A stretch of DNA of 38,846 nt. Origin: an uncultured Elusimicrobiales bacterium. GTDB taxonomy: Bacteria > Elusimicrobiota > Elusimicrobia > Elusimicrobiales > Elusimicrobiaceae. The position numbers and the translations under genes were made by a program. Positions 1 to 12,292 of the stretch are shown one piece after another. The notes under the pieces are model-generated. The model saw only the letters and a list, made by a program, of their open reading frames with translations, did not search any database and was not told where the DNA came from. Each line of letters opens with the position of its first letter. The stretch's first letter is position 1. The stretch is from contig CALUYP010000066.1 in the NCBI GenBank assembly GCA_944325055.1, forward strand, positions 1 through 38,846. Reading direction: 5' to 3'.

Positions 1-2
1 GA

Positions 3-1157
3 GGGAATGGCGCCTTGGCGGCGCTGCGCGCGAAATTAAACGGTTTAGGAATTGATTTGTTGTTGGATTTTGTGGGGAACCACACTGCTATTGACAGTCC
101 CACCGTTCTTTCGGATCCGGATTTATATATTAATACCGGTACGCAAGAACCGCATGTTCATAAAGATTGGTTTTTTAAAAATGCAAACGGCGTATATATC
201 GCGCACGGGCGGGATCCGTATTTTGCCCCGTGGACGGATACGGCGCAATTAAATTATTTTAATCCTAAAACGCGCGAATTTATGCTCAAGAATCTGTTAC
301 ATGTGGCGGATATGTGCGATGGAGTGCGTTGCGATATGGCCATGCTGTCTTTAAACAAAGTGCATCGGGATACGTGGTGGGAATTTATCGGGGGAAATTT
401 GCCGAAAGAAGAATTTTGGCATCAGGCTTTAACCGCCGTTCGAGAGAAACATCCTGAATTTATTTTTATTGCAGAAGTATATTGGGGTTTGGAATGGGAC
501 ATTCAGGAACTAGGGTTTGATTATACGTACGATAAAATTTTGTATGACCGCTTGCGTTTTTCCAATCCGGAAAATATTAAAGGTCATTTGGGAGCAGAAC
601 ATTTGTTCCAGATGCGTTCCATCCGCTTTACGGCAAATCACGATGAAGAAGAAAGCTTAAAAGCCTTTGGCAAAGAAAAGTCGCTTGCGGCCAGTACGAT
701 TATTGCTACGCTGCCCGGCGCGCGCATGTTTCATTTGTTTCAGCTATTGGGCCGTCCGGAACGGATGCCGATTCAATATATCAAAGATGATTTTGAAGAA
801 AATAAAGAAGTATCGGCATATTACTTAAAGTTGCTGCATATTTCTTCGGATCCGGCTTTTCACGGCGGGCAATGGGCTTTGCGGGATGTGGCGTGTGCGT
901 CGATGGAAGACCATTCTTTCCGCAATATTTTAGCATGGCAGTGGAAGCAGCGTAATACGGGGAAGATGATTGTGATCAATTACAGCAATGCGCCAGCCCG
1001 GGGGCGGCTGTCTATGAAAGGGGTCTATGGCCCTGGAAGCCAGATAACGGAAGAATTGACGGGTGAAAAGATAACCATTACGCCAGAGACTCTCTCTGAA
1101 GGCTATGAATTGAATTTAAGACCCTATGAGAGTAAAATATTTACCTATGCCGTCTAA
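3..1157 (+). CDS. Alpha-amylase family (GH13) glycoside hydrolase, 5' truncated by window edge
   Basis: The reading frame is open to the left edge, so the N-terminal part of the barrel lies outside the window. The four GH13 signatures are visible, numbering from the TTG at 15: region I DFVGNH (residues 18-23), region II GVRCD with the nucleophile Asp at about 107, region III with the acid/base Glu at about 154 (FIAEVYW), and region IV TANHD with the third acidic residue at about 210. A C-terminal beta-sandwich-like stretch follows to the stop. The family hydrolyses or rearranges alpha-glucosidic bonds in starch- or glycogen-like glucans. The exact subfamily and substrate cannot be read from this fragment, and secretion cannot be judged without the N-terminus. 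The TTG at 15 is an internal codon, not the true start. A strong terminator follows 10 bases after the stop. Confidence 0.9.
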   Translation, partial: GNGALAALRAKLNGLGIDLLLDFVGNHTAIDSPTVLSDPDLYINTGTQEPHVHKDWFFKNANGVYIAHGRDPYFAPWTDTAQLNYFNPKTREFMLKNLLHVADMCDGVRCDMAMLSLNKVHRDTWWEFIGGNLPKEEFWHQALTAVREKHPEFIFIAEVYWGLEWDIQELGFDYTYDKILYDRLRFSNPENIKGHLGAEHLFQMRSIRFTANHDEEESLKAFGKEKSLAASTIIATLPGARMFHLFQLLGRPERMPIQYIKDDFEENKEVSAYYLKLLHISSDPAFHGGQWALRDVACASMEDHSFRNILAWQWKQRNTGKMIVINYSNAPARGRLSMKGVYGPGSQITEELTGEKITITPETLSEGYELNLRPYESKIFTYAV

Positions 1158-1166
1158 TCACAGCAT

Positions 1167-1198
1167 AAAAACCCCGCTTTAGCAAGCGGGGTTTTTGT
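1167..1198 (+). terminator. Rho-independent terminator after the GH13 gene
   Basis: A perfect 13-bp inverted repeat (1167-1179 with 1184-1196) encloses a 4-base loop. Its core is CCCCGCTT/AAGCGGGG and it ends in a T-tract. It closes the amylase-family transcript and separates it from the ATP synthase operon. The A-rich left arm means it could also work on the other strand. Confidence 0.93.
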
Positions 1199-1289
1199 TT
1201 TAGTAAGAATTTTTCTTTAAAATACCGCTCCAGATTTAATACAATAAGAAAAGAAGGTTTTTACTGTATCTTTTTTAGAAAAAGTTTTT

Positions 1290-1295
1290 TATAAT
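1290..1295 (+). promoter_or_regulatory. Candidate -10 box for the ATP synthase operon
   Basis: A perfect TATAAT lies 41 bases before the first gene of the atp operon, in AT-rich DNA just after the preceding terminator. No good -35 hexamer lies 16-18 bases upstream, so this is a likely but partly degenerate sigma-70-type promoter. A palindrome begins about 10 bases downstream, around the expected transcription start. Confidence 0.5.
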
Positions 1296-1305
1296 ATAGA
1301 TATAC

Positions 1306-1319
1306 TTACCGCTCGGTAA
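1306..1319. promoter_or_regulatory. Inverted repeat at the expected atp transcription start (possible operator)
   Basis: TTACCG-CT-CGGTAA is a perfect 6-bp inverted repeat with a 2-base centre. It lies 10 bases after the -10 box and 16 bases before the start codon of atpZ. Its position suits a repressor operator or an mRNA 5'-end hairpin. No regulator can be named from the sequence. Confidence 0.35.
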
Positions 1320-1335
1320 ATAACCGGGGGAAAAG

Positions 1336-1590
1336 ATGGCATTTGGCCCTTTTAGCAAACAAGACCATTTGGAAATCACGACGTTGGGGATGGAGTTTGC
1401 CGTTTCCGAAATTTTATGCACGGGGGCGGGATATTGGTTGGATCAGAAGTGTGGCACTTTCCCGTGGTGTTTGGTGGGGGGCGCAGCCGCCGGGTTTGCG
1501 CTGGGGTTGTATCAAATTATCCGCGCGGCCCGGAATATGGCGCAACAAACAAAATTTAAAAAGGTAGAAACAAAAGATGGACGTCGCTGA
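1336..1590 (+). CDS. atpZ: AtpZ/AtpI-family small membrane protein of the F-type ATP synthase operon
   Basis: 84 residues with two predicted membrane helices (about 18-34 and 45-64). A GYWLDQKCGTFPW-like turn lies between them, and the family pattern of a Gly-rich second helix (GGAAAGFALGLYQ) followed by a short basic tail is visible. The family is linked to Mg2+ transport and to c-ring assembly or stability in ATP synthase operons. It is the first gene after the promoter and overlaps the start of atpB by 14 bases, so translation is probably coupled. The purine-rich GGGGGAAAAG just before the ATG serves as ribosome-binding site. Confidence 0.8.
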   Translation: MAFGPFSKQDHLEITTLGMEFAVSEILCTGAGYWLDQKCGTFPWCLVGGAAAGFALGLYQIIRAARNMAQQTKFKKVETKDGRR

Positions 1591-2338
1591 AATAATTTCT
1601 CACCACATTTTGGACCATGATTGGGGGGTAACCTTATCCGGGTTCCGACTTCCCATTACCACTCATACCGTTACATTGTTTGCTGTCAGTGTGATTCTGT
1701 TATTGGGGCTGCATTGGATCTCTTTGGGCCGGCAAAGCCGGTCGGGGCGGTTACTGACGACGCTGATAGAAGAATATGTTACGTTTATCCGTGATGGCAT
1801 CGTGTTGCCTAACATGGGGCAGGAAGGGAAACGCTTTTTACCCTATTTTTGTACGCTGTTTTTATTTGTATTATGCAGTGCCTTAGCCGGCCTGATTCCC
1901 AACATGAAAACGGCTACAGCTAATATTTCCGTTACCGCGGCGCTTGCGTTATGTTCTGGCGGCCTGATTCTTTATTGCGGACTTAAATTTCATGGAATTG
2001 CCGGGTTTTTAAAAGGGTTTATTCCGTCCGGTACGCCGGGTTGGCTGGTGCCGCTTATTTTTCCGTTGGAAGTAATCAGTATGATTATCAAAGTATGCGT
2101 ATTGGCGATCCGTTTGTTTGCGAATATGTTGTCAGGGCACATGGTGCTGATCTGTTTGCTTTTAATTATTTTTGTAGTAGGGCAGATGCATATTGCGGCG
2201 GGTGCGGGTGCTCTTTTACCGGCGATGGGGCTGGAACTTTTTATGACGTTGCTGGAATTGCTGGTGGCTTTTTTACAGGCGTATGTGTTTACGCTGTTGA
2301 CCAGCATTTTTGCCGGATCGGTCATTCATACGCATTAA
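1577..2338 (+). CDS. atpB: ATP synthase F0 subunit a
   Basis: 253 residues, a polytopic inner-membrane protein with the usual five to six helices. The diagnostic motif AIRLFANMLSGH is present. Its Arg179 matches the essential stator Arg that faces the c-ring carboxylate and directs ion flow through the two half-channels. Further acidic and polar residues of the channel (Glu220, Glu227, Gln234) lie in the last helices. It overlaps atpZ by 14 bases and is followed by atpE. Length is normal for the family. Confidence 0.96.
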   Translation: MDVAEIISHHILDHDWGVTLSGFRLPITTHTVTLFAVSVILLLGLHWISLGRQSRSGRLLTTLIEEYVTFIRDGIVLPNMGQEGKRFLPYFCTLFLFVLCSALAGLIPNMKTATANISVTAALALCSGGLILYCGLKFHGIAGFLKGFIPSGTPGWLVPLIFPLEVISMIIKVCVLAIRLFANMLSGHMVLICLLLIIFVVGQMHIAAGAGALLPAMGLELFMTLLELLVAFLQAYVFTLLTSIFAGSVIHTH

Positions 2339-2342
2339 TTAA

Positions 2343-2621
<279 letters not shown>

Positions 2622-2641
2622 TCCGTTAGAACGGAGCATGT

Positions 2642-3136
2642 ATGGAAGATTTGTTAAAGCCGGATTACGGCGTGTTGGTGCTGACCATCTGTAATTTCTT
2701 GTTATTGGTCTATTTGCTTAAAAAGTTTGCATGGAACCGCATTATCAGCGGGCTGGAAAACCGAGAACGGCAAATAGCCGAGGATAAAAAACAAGCGCAA
2801 GAGGCCCGCACCGCCGCAGAAACCATCAAACGGGAATTGGATGAAAAATTAGCTCAGATTTCCGACGAAGCGGCTAAACGGCTGGCGGAGGCGGTAAAGT
2901 TGGGCGAAGCGCAAAAAGAGCAGATTCTTTCTGCCGCCAAAGAACAGTCCGAACGTTTGATCGAACAGGCTAAGACGCAAATAGAAGCGGAAAAAAACAA
3001 AGCGTTATCGGACGTGCGCGGGGAGATTGCCCGTACTGCCGTGTTGGCCGCGTCGAAAGTGGTGCAGCAGCAGATGAATGAAGAATCCGCAAAAAGCGTT
3101 GTAGCCCGCGTATTGGAAGAAATAAAAGAGAAGTAA
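2642..3136 (+). CDS. atpF: ATP synthase F0 subunit b
   Basis: 164 residues. One N-terminal membrane helix (about 10-27) is followed by a long, charged, Ala/Lys/Glu-rich coiled coil, the classic peripheral-stalk architecture. It tethers subunit a to the F1 head through the delta subunit. It lies 20 bases after atpE and 3 bases before atpH. Only one b-type gene is seen, so the stalk is probably a homodimer. Confidence 0.94.
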   Translation: MEDLLKPDYGVLVLTICNFLLLVYLLKKFAWNRIISGLENRERQIAEDKKQAQEARTAAETIKRELDEKLAQISDEAAKRLAEAVKLGEAQKEQILSAAKEQSERLIEQAKTQIEAEKNKALSDVRGEIARTAVLAASKVVQQQMNEESAKSVVARVLEEIKEK

Positions 3137-3139
3137 TTT

Positions 3140-3667
3140 ATGAACAGTTCAGACAGAATCGCAGTACAGCGTTATGCAGCCGCGTACAACGGATTAAGCA
3201 AAACCAAGGAACAAGCGTCGGTTCGTGCGGAAGATTTACGCGCGGCGGCGAAAGCCTTGGGCGCGGTGGGGGAATATATGAACAGTCCTCGTATTACGGC
3301 GGAACGGAAAAAACAAACCGTTCGGGCCGCGCTGTCACGCGCACCGGAGACGGCGTCTTTTATTGAATTGTTAATTGACGCCAAGCGCTACGCTCTGCTG
3401 GACGCGGTAACGCTGCGGGTGGATGAACTGCTGGATGAACGGCTGGGAATTATCCGTGCGGAAGTGATATCCGCCCAGGTATTAAGCGCGGCCCAGCAGA
3501 AAGAGACCGAAGAAGCTTTGTCTTTGCGGTACGGCGGTCAGGTAAGAGCTTCTTTTCACACCAATCCGTCCCTGTTGGGGGGGCTTGAAATCCGCTGCCG
3601 GGGAGAACTCATAGACGGCAGCTTGCAGGGGCGGCTGGCTAAACTGCAAGAAGAATTGACACATTAA
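3140..3667 (+). CDS. atpH: ATP synthase F1 subunit delta
   Basis: 175 residues, normal length. The N-terminal helical domain begins with the family-typical RYAAAYN region (residues 11-17). The C-terminal part carries EVISAQVLSAAQ and the GGLEIRCRGELIDGSLQGRL pattern, the usual end of delta/OSCP proteins (G-x-I/L-x-x-x-x-x-x-x-D-x-S). It links the b-stalk to the top of the alpha/beta hexamer. The start is an ATG 3 bases after the atpF stop. Confidence 0.94.
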   Translation: MNSSDRIAVQRYAAAYNGLSKTKEQASVRAEDLRAAAKALGAVGEYMNSPRITAERKKQTVRAALSRAPETASFIELLIDAKRYALLDAVTLRVDELLDERLGIIRAEVISAQVLSAAQQKETEEALSLRYGGQVRASFHTNPSLLGGLEIRCRGELIDGSLQGRLAKLQEELTH

Positions 3668-5215
<1,548 letters not shown>

Positions 5216-6151
5216 ATGGACGCTAAAGCGAAGAAGAAATATTTGGTTACCGGCGGCGCCGGATTTATCGGCAGCAACATTGCCAAAACGTTGGAAGCCC
5301 AAGGCCATGAAGTGACGGTCATGGACGATTTTTCCAAAAACGGCCATTTTAAAAATTTAATTGGATTTAAAGGGGACGTTATTACCGCGGACTTATTTGA
5401 ATATATGCCCACGGATATGCATTTTGACGCCATTTTCCACGAAGCCGCCATCACGGATACCACTGTTATGGATCAGAAAGCCATGATGGAACAAAATGTG
5501 GAAGCCTTTAAAAACCTGCTTCACTTTGCGGCGGAAAATGAAATTCAGAAAGTGATTTATGCTTCTTCGGCCGCTACTTACGGAAACGGGCCGGTGCCCA
5601 ATGTGGAAACGCAGCCTACCCATCCGGAAAACGTATACGGATTTTCGAAGGTCATTATGGACAATGCGGCCCGTCAGTTTGCAGAGAAAAACAACGATAT
5701 GACGTTGATCGGGTTACGTTATTTCAACGTATATGGCCCGGGTGAATACTACAAAGGTAAAATGGCCAGTATGGTTTACCAGCTTTACAACCAGATGAAA
5801 GCCGGCAAACGCCCGCGTGTATTTAAATACGGGGAACAGCAGCGCGATTTTGTGTATGTAAAAGATATCGTTAAGATTAATTTGTGCGCACTGAACAACG
5901 GCAAAGAAACCGGCGTGTACAATGCGGCGACGGGTATCCCGCGCGATTACAACGCGATTATTGCGTGCCTGAACAAGGAACTGGGTACGAATTTGGAGCC
6001 GGAATATATTGATAATCCGTATCCGTTCTTTCAGCTTAAAACGCAGGCGGATATGTCGCTGGCCAAGGAAAAATTAGGCTATGAGCCGGATTATTCGTTG
6101 GAAGCGGGCATAGCCGATTACGTATCCATTTTGGAAGGACGCAGCAAATAA
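5216..6151 (+). CDS. hldD: NAD(P)-dependent sugar epimerase, HldD-like (ADP-L-glycero-D-manno-heptose 6-epimerase)
   Basis: 311 residues, extended short-chain dehydrogenase fold. The Rossmann motif GGAGFIG is at 13-19, with an acidic turn (MDD, 36-38) after the second strand. HldD hallmarks are HEAAITDTT, YASSAATYG, NVYGFSK with Tyr141, and GPGEYYKGKMAS with Lys180, matching the paired Tyr/Lys acid-base residues of E. coli HldD. QRDFVYV also fits. The enzyme would make the ADP-L-glycero-D-manno-heptose used in LPS core. It starts at the base right after the atpA stop and is followed 9 bases later by atpG, so it is co-transcribed with ATP synthase genes. A related NDP-sugar epimerase activity cannot be excluded. 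Confidence 0.82.
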   Translation: MDAKAKKKYLVTGGAGFIGSNIAKTLEAQGHEVTVMDDFSKNGHFKNLIGFKGDVITADLFEYMPTDMHFDAIFHEAAITDTTVMDQKAMMEQNVEAFKNLLHFAAENEIQKVIYASSAATYGNGPVPNVETQPTHPENVYGFSKVIMDNAARQFAEKNNDMTLIGLRYFNVYGPGEYYKGKMASMVYQLYNQMKAGKRPRVFKYGEQQRDFVYVKDIVKINLCALNNGKETGVYNAATGIPRDYNAIIACLNKELGTNLEPEYIDNPYPFFQLKTQADMSLAKEKLGYEPDYSLEAGIADYVSILEGRSK

Positions 6152-6160
6152 GGAAGACCC

Positions 6161-8501
<2,341 letters not shown>

Positions 8502-8504
8502 GCT

Positions 8505-8918
8505 ATGGCTAAAAAATTGACCCTGAACCTGATTACGCCGGAAAAACAGCTCATCTCCAATCTGGAAGTGGATATGGTTGTGTTGCCTGCTTTGCTGGGC
8601 GAGATGGGCGTATTGCCCGGACACATCAAAACGATTGTGCAGCTGGGTATGGGTTCACTGCGTTATAAAAAAGACGGAAAAGAAGAAGAAGAATTTGCCG
8701 TTTTGGGCGGATTTGTGGAAGTGTTAAATAACGTGGTCAACGTGTTTGCGGAAGGAGCGGATTTGGCGGATGAAATTGATGAAGAAGTAGAAAAACAAAA
8801 AATCAAAGCCGCCAAAGAATCGCTCTCGCGCAAAGATGCCGATATTGATTTCGAGCTGGCCGAGTTGGAAATCAAACAAGCCATTGCGCGCATGAAAGTC
8901 AAAAAGAAGCATATGTAG
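8505..8918 (+). CDS. atpC: ATP synthase F1 subunit epsilon
   Basis: 137 residues. The N-terminal beta-sandwich has the conserved ITPEKQ start, the LPALLGEMGVLPGH loop and the VLGGFVEV strand. A Lys/Glu-rich helical hairpin forms the C-terminal third, as in regulatory epsilon subunits that can inhibit ATP hydrolysis. It starts 3 bases after atpD, ends in TAG, and is followed by the operon terminator. Confidence 0.94.
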   Translation: MAKKLTLNLITPEKQLISNLEVDMVVLPALLGEMGVLPGHIKTIVQLGMGSLRYKKDGKEEEEFAVLGGFVEVLNNVVNVFAEGADLADEIDEEVEKQKIKAAKESLSRKDADIDFELAELEIKQAIARMKVKKKHM

Positions 8919-8932
8919 TTTTATGTGTTTAC

Positions 8933-8966
8933 AAAAGCCCTGCCGATGTAAAGCAGGGCTTTTTAT
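8933..8966 (+). terminator. Rho-independent terminator of the ATP synthase operon
   Basis: An 11-bp perfect inverted repeat (8933-8943 with 8953-8963, core GCCCTGC/GCAGGGC) with a 9-base loop and a trailing T-run lies 15 bases after the atpC stop. Confidence 0.93.
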
Positions 8967-9016
8967 AAAAAGTAAAAACGATGATATAAAAGTCCATTTG
9001 GACAAAAGGAGCATCT

Positions 9017-9826
9017 ATGCGAAATATCACCCCGATTCCGTTAAACTGGAAAAAATTGGCGGTACCCGTTGTGTTGCTGGTCGTATTGTTTATGGCCTTT
9101 GGTGCATTTTTTACCGTATCTGCCGGAAACGTAGCGGTCAAACTGCGGTTTGGCAAAATTGTAGGCGCGTACGGAGAAGGGCTTCATTTTAAAATGCCGT
9201 TTATTGATACGGTAGAAAAATTTTCCGTGCGCATTAAAAAAGATTCGTTTAATACGGAAGCGTTTTCCAAAGATTTGCAGACCGTCGGTTTGACGCTGGC
9301 GATTAACCACCGTATCTTGCCGGATACCATTGAATCCATTTACCGCAATTTAGGACCGGAATATACGGCTACCGTTCTAAAACCGATGGTGGAAGAATGG
9401 ACGAAAGCGGTCATCGCCAAATACTCGGCGGACAGCTTGATTTCCAACCGGGTGGAAGTGGCGAAAGAGCTGGACCAAATTTTAAAAGAGAAAATGAAAG
9501 AAAAAGAAGTCATTGTTTCCGATATTGCCATTACAAATTTTGAGTTTTCGCCTCAGTTTTTAAAAGCGGTGGAAGAGAAACAGATTGCTGAACAAGAAGC
9601 CAAACGCGCTACGAATTTGGTGGAAAAAGTAAAAAAAGAAGCCGAGCAAAAAATTCTGCAGGCGGAAGCGGAAGCGAAATCGTTGCGTTTGCAGCGGGAA
9701 GTGGTTTCGGATAATTTGATTAAATTGCGCCAAGTGGAAGCGCAGCTCAAAGCCATTGAAAAATGGGATGGGAGGATGCCTACTTATATGGCAGGAGAGC
9801 AAATGCCTTTTGTAATGGCTAAATAA
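9017..9826 (+). CDS. SPFH/prohibitin-family membrane-anchored protein
   Basis: 269 residues. One N-terminal membrane helix (about 13-35) is followed by an SPFH (band 7) domain starting at VSAGNVAVKLRFGKI. A Glu/Lys/Ala-rich coiled coil covers roughly residues 175-245. The layout matches prohibitin/HflC-type scaffolds that oligomerise into membrane microdomains and modulate FtsH-type proteases. No HflK-like partner lies next to it, so prohibitin-like is safer than HflC. The ATG is preceded by AAAGGAG. The gene stands alone between two terminators. Confidence 0.85.
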   Translation: MRNITPIPLNWKKLAVPVVLLVVLFMAFGAFFTVSAGNVAVKLRFGKIVGAYGEGLHFKMPFIDTVEKFSVRIKKDSFNTEAFSKDLQTVGLTLAINHRILPDTIESIYRNLGPEYTATVLKPMVEEWTKAVIAKYSADSLISNRVEVAKELDQILKEKMKEKEVIVSDIAITNFEFSPQFLKAVEEKQIAEQEAKRATNLVEKVKKEAEQKILQAEAEAKSLRLQREVVSDNLIKLRQVEAQLKAIEKWDGRMPTYMAGEQMPFVMAK

Positions 9827-9856
9827 AGCGTGTAAAATTGCTTTTCGTAAAGGTAT

Positions 9857-9888
9857 AATAAAAGGGAGCAAAACTCCCTTTTATTTTT
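9857..9888 (+). terminator. Rho-independent terminator after the SPFH gene
   Basis: A 12-bp perfect inverted repeat (9857-9868 with 9874-9885) with a 5-base loop and a T-run. A TATAAT hexamer at 9854-9859 overlaps its left arm and could serve as the -10 box of the next gene, so terminator and downstream promoter may share DNA. Confidence 0.88.
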
Positions 9889-9906
9889 GACGGCAGAGAG
9901 GATTAC

Positions 9907-11043
9907 GTGAAAACATTTTTAAAAATATTGATTCTATTGGTTGTATTGGTTGGGATTTATGGGTTTGTTTTTTATAAGACGCCTCAGCAGCGTACTTTTG
10001 AAAAAACGCTTGCGGCGGCGCAAGCGGGAGACATGCAGGCGGCTTTTAATGTGGCGGGTTTCTATGCGAAAGGGACGGGTTTGCCTGCGCCGGATGGACA
10101 GCAAGCCGCCGCATGGTATCGCAAATCGGCGGCGGATGGGAATATGCAAGCCGCCCGCGAATTGGCGTATTTATATATTCAAGGAAAGGTGTTGCCTCAA
10201 AATTTGGAAGAAGCGGCTGTTTATTTGCAGCTTGCAGCCCAAGCGTCAGATGCCGCTTCACAACTGGAATTAGCTCGTTTTTATGCCGAGGGTTTAGGAG
10301 GGCTGCCCGTCCATCCACGAGAAGCGCTGTATTGGCAAATGAAAGCGGCGGAGCAAGGAAATGAATTCGCCCGCCAGATCATACAAACCAAACAACAGGA
10401 AGATCCTCTGCTGTATGAGGAAGTGAGCCGTTTTAACATTCTTTTGGAGAAAGCGGATGAAGGGGACGCGCAGGCCCAATTGGAAGCAGGGCAAGGCTTT
10501 CATAACGGATATCCGCGCGCCCGTAATGATGAGGAGGCGTTTCGTCTATTTACACAGGCTTGGGAGAGCGGGCAACTCCCTCAGGCTGCGTATGAATTAT
10601 CCCAACTCTATCAAAAAGGTGAAGGAACGGAAAAAAATGAAATCAAGGCGATGGACTTGTTAACCTCTGCGGTGCAGTCGCAAAACCCTGATGCCCAATA
10701 TATGTTCGGTACATTTGCGTATGGAGCCAATCCTCCTAAATACGAGGATGCTTTTGCTTGGTTTTCTAATGCCGCGGCGGCGGGACAGGCTCCAGGACAA
10801 TATATGACGGGATTCATGCTTATGCAGGGGCAGGGAACTCCAAAATCTGTTCCGCTGGCGATAGAGTTTTTCCGCAAAGCCGCCGAGCAAAACCATGTGG
10901 CGGCGCAATATGTTTTAGGGCAGATTTATTGGAAAGGCTTGGGGGTTGCCGTGGATAAACAAGAAGGAGAAAAATGGCTGCGCCGCGCGGCGGAAGGCGG
11001 TAATGAGGCGGCAAAAAATTTATTGGCTGAAAAGAGTTCTTAA
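9907..11043 (+). CDS. Sel1-like repeat (SLR/TPR) protein with N-terminal membrane anchor
   Basis: 378 residues from a GTG start with GAGAGGA upstream. A hydrophobic signal-anchor (about 5-24) precedes roughly eight Sel1-type repeats of 36 residues. The repeats show the alternating A-x-x-x-L-(A/G)-x-x-Y-x-x-G-x-G and A-x-x-W-x-x-x-A-A-x-x-G pattern. Such alpha/alpha solenoids mediate protein-protein contacts in the envelope. No enzymatic motif is present. It converges on the protease operon, with only 3 bases between the two stop codons. Confidence 0.85.
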   Translation: MKTFLKILILLVVLVGIYGFVFYKTPQQRTFEKTLAAAQAGDMQAAFNVAGFYAKGTGLPAPDGQQAAAWYRKSAADGNMQAARELAYLYIQGKVLPQNLEEAAVYLQLAAQASDAASQLELARFYAEGLGGLPVHPREALYWQMKAAEQGNEFARQIIQTKQQEDPLLYEEVSRFNILLEKADEGDAQAQLEAGQGFHNGYPRARNDEEAFRLFTQAWESGQLPQAAYELSQLYQKGEGTEKNEIKAMDLLTSAVQSQNPDAQYMFGTFAYGANPPKYEDAFAWFSNAAAAGQAPGQYMTGFMLMQGQGTPKSVPLAIEFFRKAAEQNHVAAQYVLGQIYWKGLGVAVDKQEGEKWLRRAAEGGNEAAKNLLAEKSS

Positions 11044-11046
11044 AAA

Positions 11047-12291
11047 TTAGATGTTGCCGAAAAAATTTTTAAGGCGCTGGAAATAATTTTGTGGTTTATT
11101 GATCCAGGAACCGTTTATTTTTTTTAAGACAATCGTCCGGACCTGTATACCGGAACTTGATTCGGCTGGTTTTATAGACGGATTCTTAAAAAGCGAAATT
11201 TCTATTTCATCGGCTTTTTCTAAGGGCAAAAGATTTTCTAAGTGGTTATAATCGACTTCTACTTCTTTGCGCCACGGAAGAAAAGTACGTAGATGTGTTC
11301 CGCTTCTTTTTAATTTGATGGAATGGATATATTCATTAATATTGATTTTTCCAATAATTTTTCCGTTCACTACCAAGTTGCGTTCTTTGATGCCATGATT
11401 ATGTACCGCTTCCAGTAAATCGTTTAAAAAAGAAACAGGCACAACATAGCTTTCTTTTTTAAATGCAGAACTTCCGCAGTGAATGCCTACTAATTCATTG
11501 TGTTCATTTATTACAGGTCCTCCGCAAGCGCCATCGCGGTTTAGATTGCCGAATTCAAAAGAAGTAATAATTCTGCCCGGCGTGGAAACTAAAACGCGGC
11601 GGTTGCGGACAATATGATATCCGTTATCAAAAAAACCGTACGAACGCAGAGCCTCTCCAATTTGAGGGACCGTTTTGGCCAAAGGAATCGGACGAATGGA
11701 AGAAGGCAATTCTTCTTCTGCCTTTAATAAAGCGACATCTCCCATCCCCGCCGTTCCTACGGCAACAACCGATACCGGAATTTCAACGGGAAACTTGTCG
11801 TCCATAAACAAGCGGATGAATAAATTCGATTCGCCTAAATCGTCTATAATATGCGCGGCTGTCACAATCCAGGTAGCTTTTTGCCCTTCGTAGGTTTCTT
11901 CTATAAAAAAAGCAGTAGCCGAAAAGAAAGAGCCATAAGCTTCTAATATTGGATTTTGTAAATTAACGGTTGTCCGTAAAGAAAGAGCGTCAAAAGCAGC
12001 GGCCTTTTGGAGTTTTTGTTGTGCGCGGATATCTGTTGACAACGCTTTTTCTTTTAGTTCCCGTAAAATTTCTTCCTCTTTAAGAACAGGGTTGATTCTT
12101 GGCAAAGAAGCAGGAATCCCCCCATTCCAAAAAGAAATTTCTCCAGGCAAAAGAGGGACTTTTGAAGGAATGGATACAGCCGGTTTTTTTATGGCGGTAC
12201 GCAACACAGAAAGAGGATTCTTTTTGGCCCATGCATTTGGGCAAGCCACCATTAAAACAATGAAAGATAAAAAGCAAAATAAGTGTTTCAT
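11047..12291 (-). CDS. Secreted chymotrypsin-fold protease with Cys nucleophile (array member 1)
   Basis: 414 residues from the ATG at 12291, chosen because it begins a clear signal peptide (MKHLFCFLSF..., cleavage near AWA-KK) and lies one base after the stop of the preceding paralogue. The trypsin-like triad can be placed at His147 (TAAHIID), Asp185 (GDVALL) and, where GDSGGP is expected, Cys256 in GACGGP. A Cys here is the pattern of PA-clan cysteine proteases such as viral 3C enzymes. After the protease domain (about 115-300) comes a C-terminal domain (about 305-368) shared with the two neighbours: IGKININEYIHSI, then DYNHLE. It is the last gene of a three-gene minus-strand operon. Substrate unknown; activity not proven by sequence. 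Confidence 0.82.
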   Translation of the reverse strand: MKHLFCFLSFIVLMVACPNAWAKKNPLSVLRTAIKKPAVSIPSKVPLLPGEISFWNGGIPASLPRINPVLKEEEILRELKEKALSTDIRAQQKLQKAAAFDALSLRTTVNLQNPILEAYGSFFSATAFFIEETYEGQKATWIVTAAHIIDDLGESNLFIRLFMDDKFPVEIPVSVVAVGTAGMGDVALLKAEEELPSSIRPIPLAKTVPQIGEALRSYGFFDNGYHIVRNRRVLVSTPGRIITSFEFGNLNRDGACGGPVINEHNELVGIHCGSSAFKKESYVVPVSFLNDLLEAVHNHGIKERNLVVNGKIIGKININEYIHSIKLKRSGTHLRTFLPWRKEVEVDYNHLENLLPLEKADEIEISLFKNPSIKPAESSSGIQVRTIVLKKINGSWINKPQNYFQRLKNFFGNI

Positions 12292-12292
12292 T

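Noticed and set aside
1990-2325. Minus-strand frame over atpB
   Set aside because: It is a shadow of the atpB coding sequence with no ribosome-binding site and low-complexity composition. Many other frames of this kind were dropped for the same reason.
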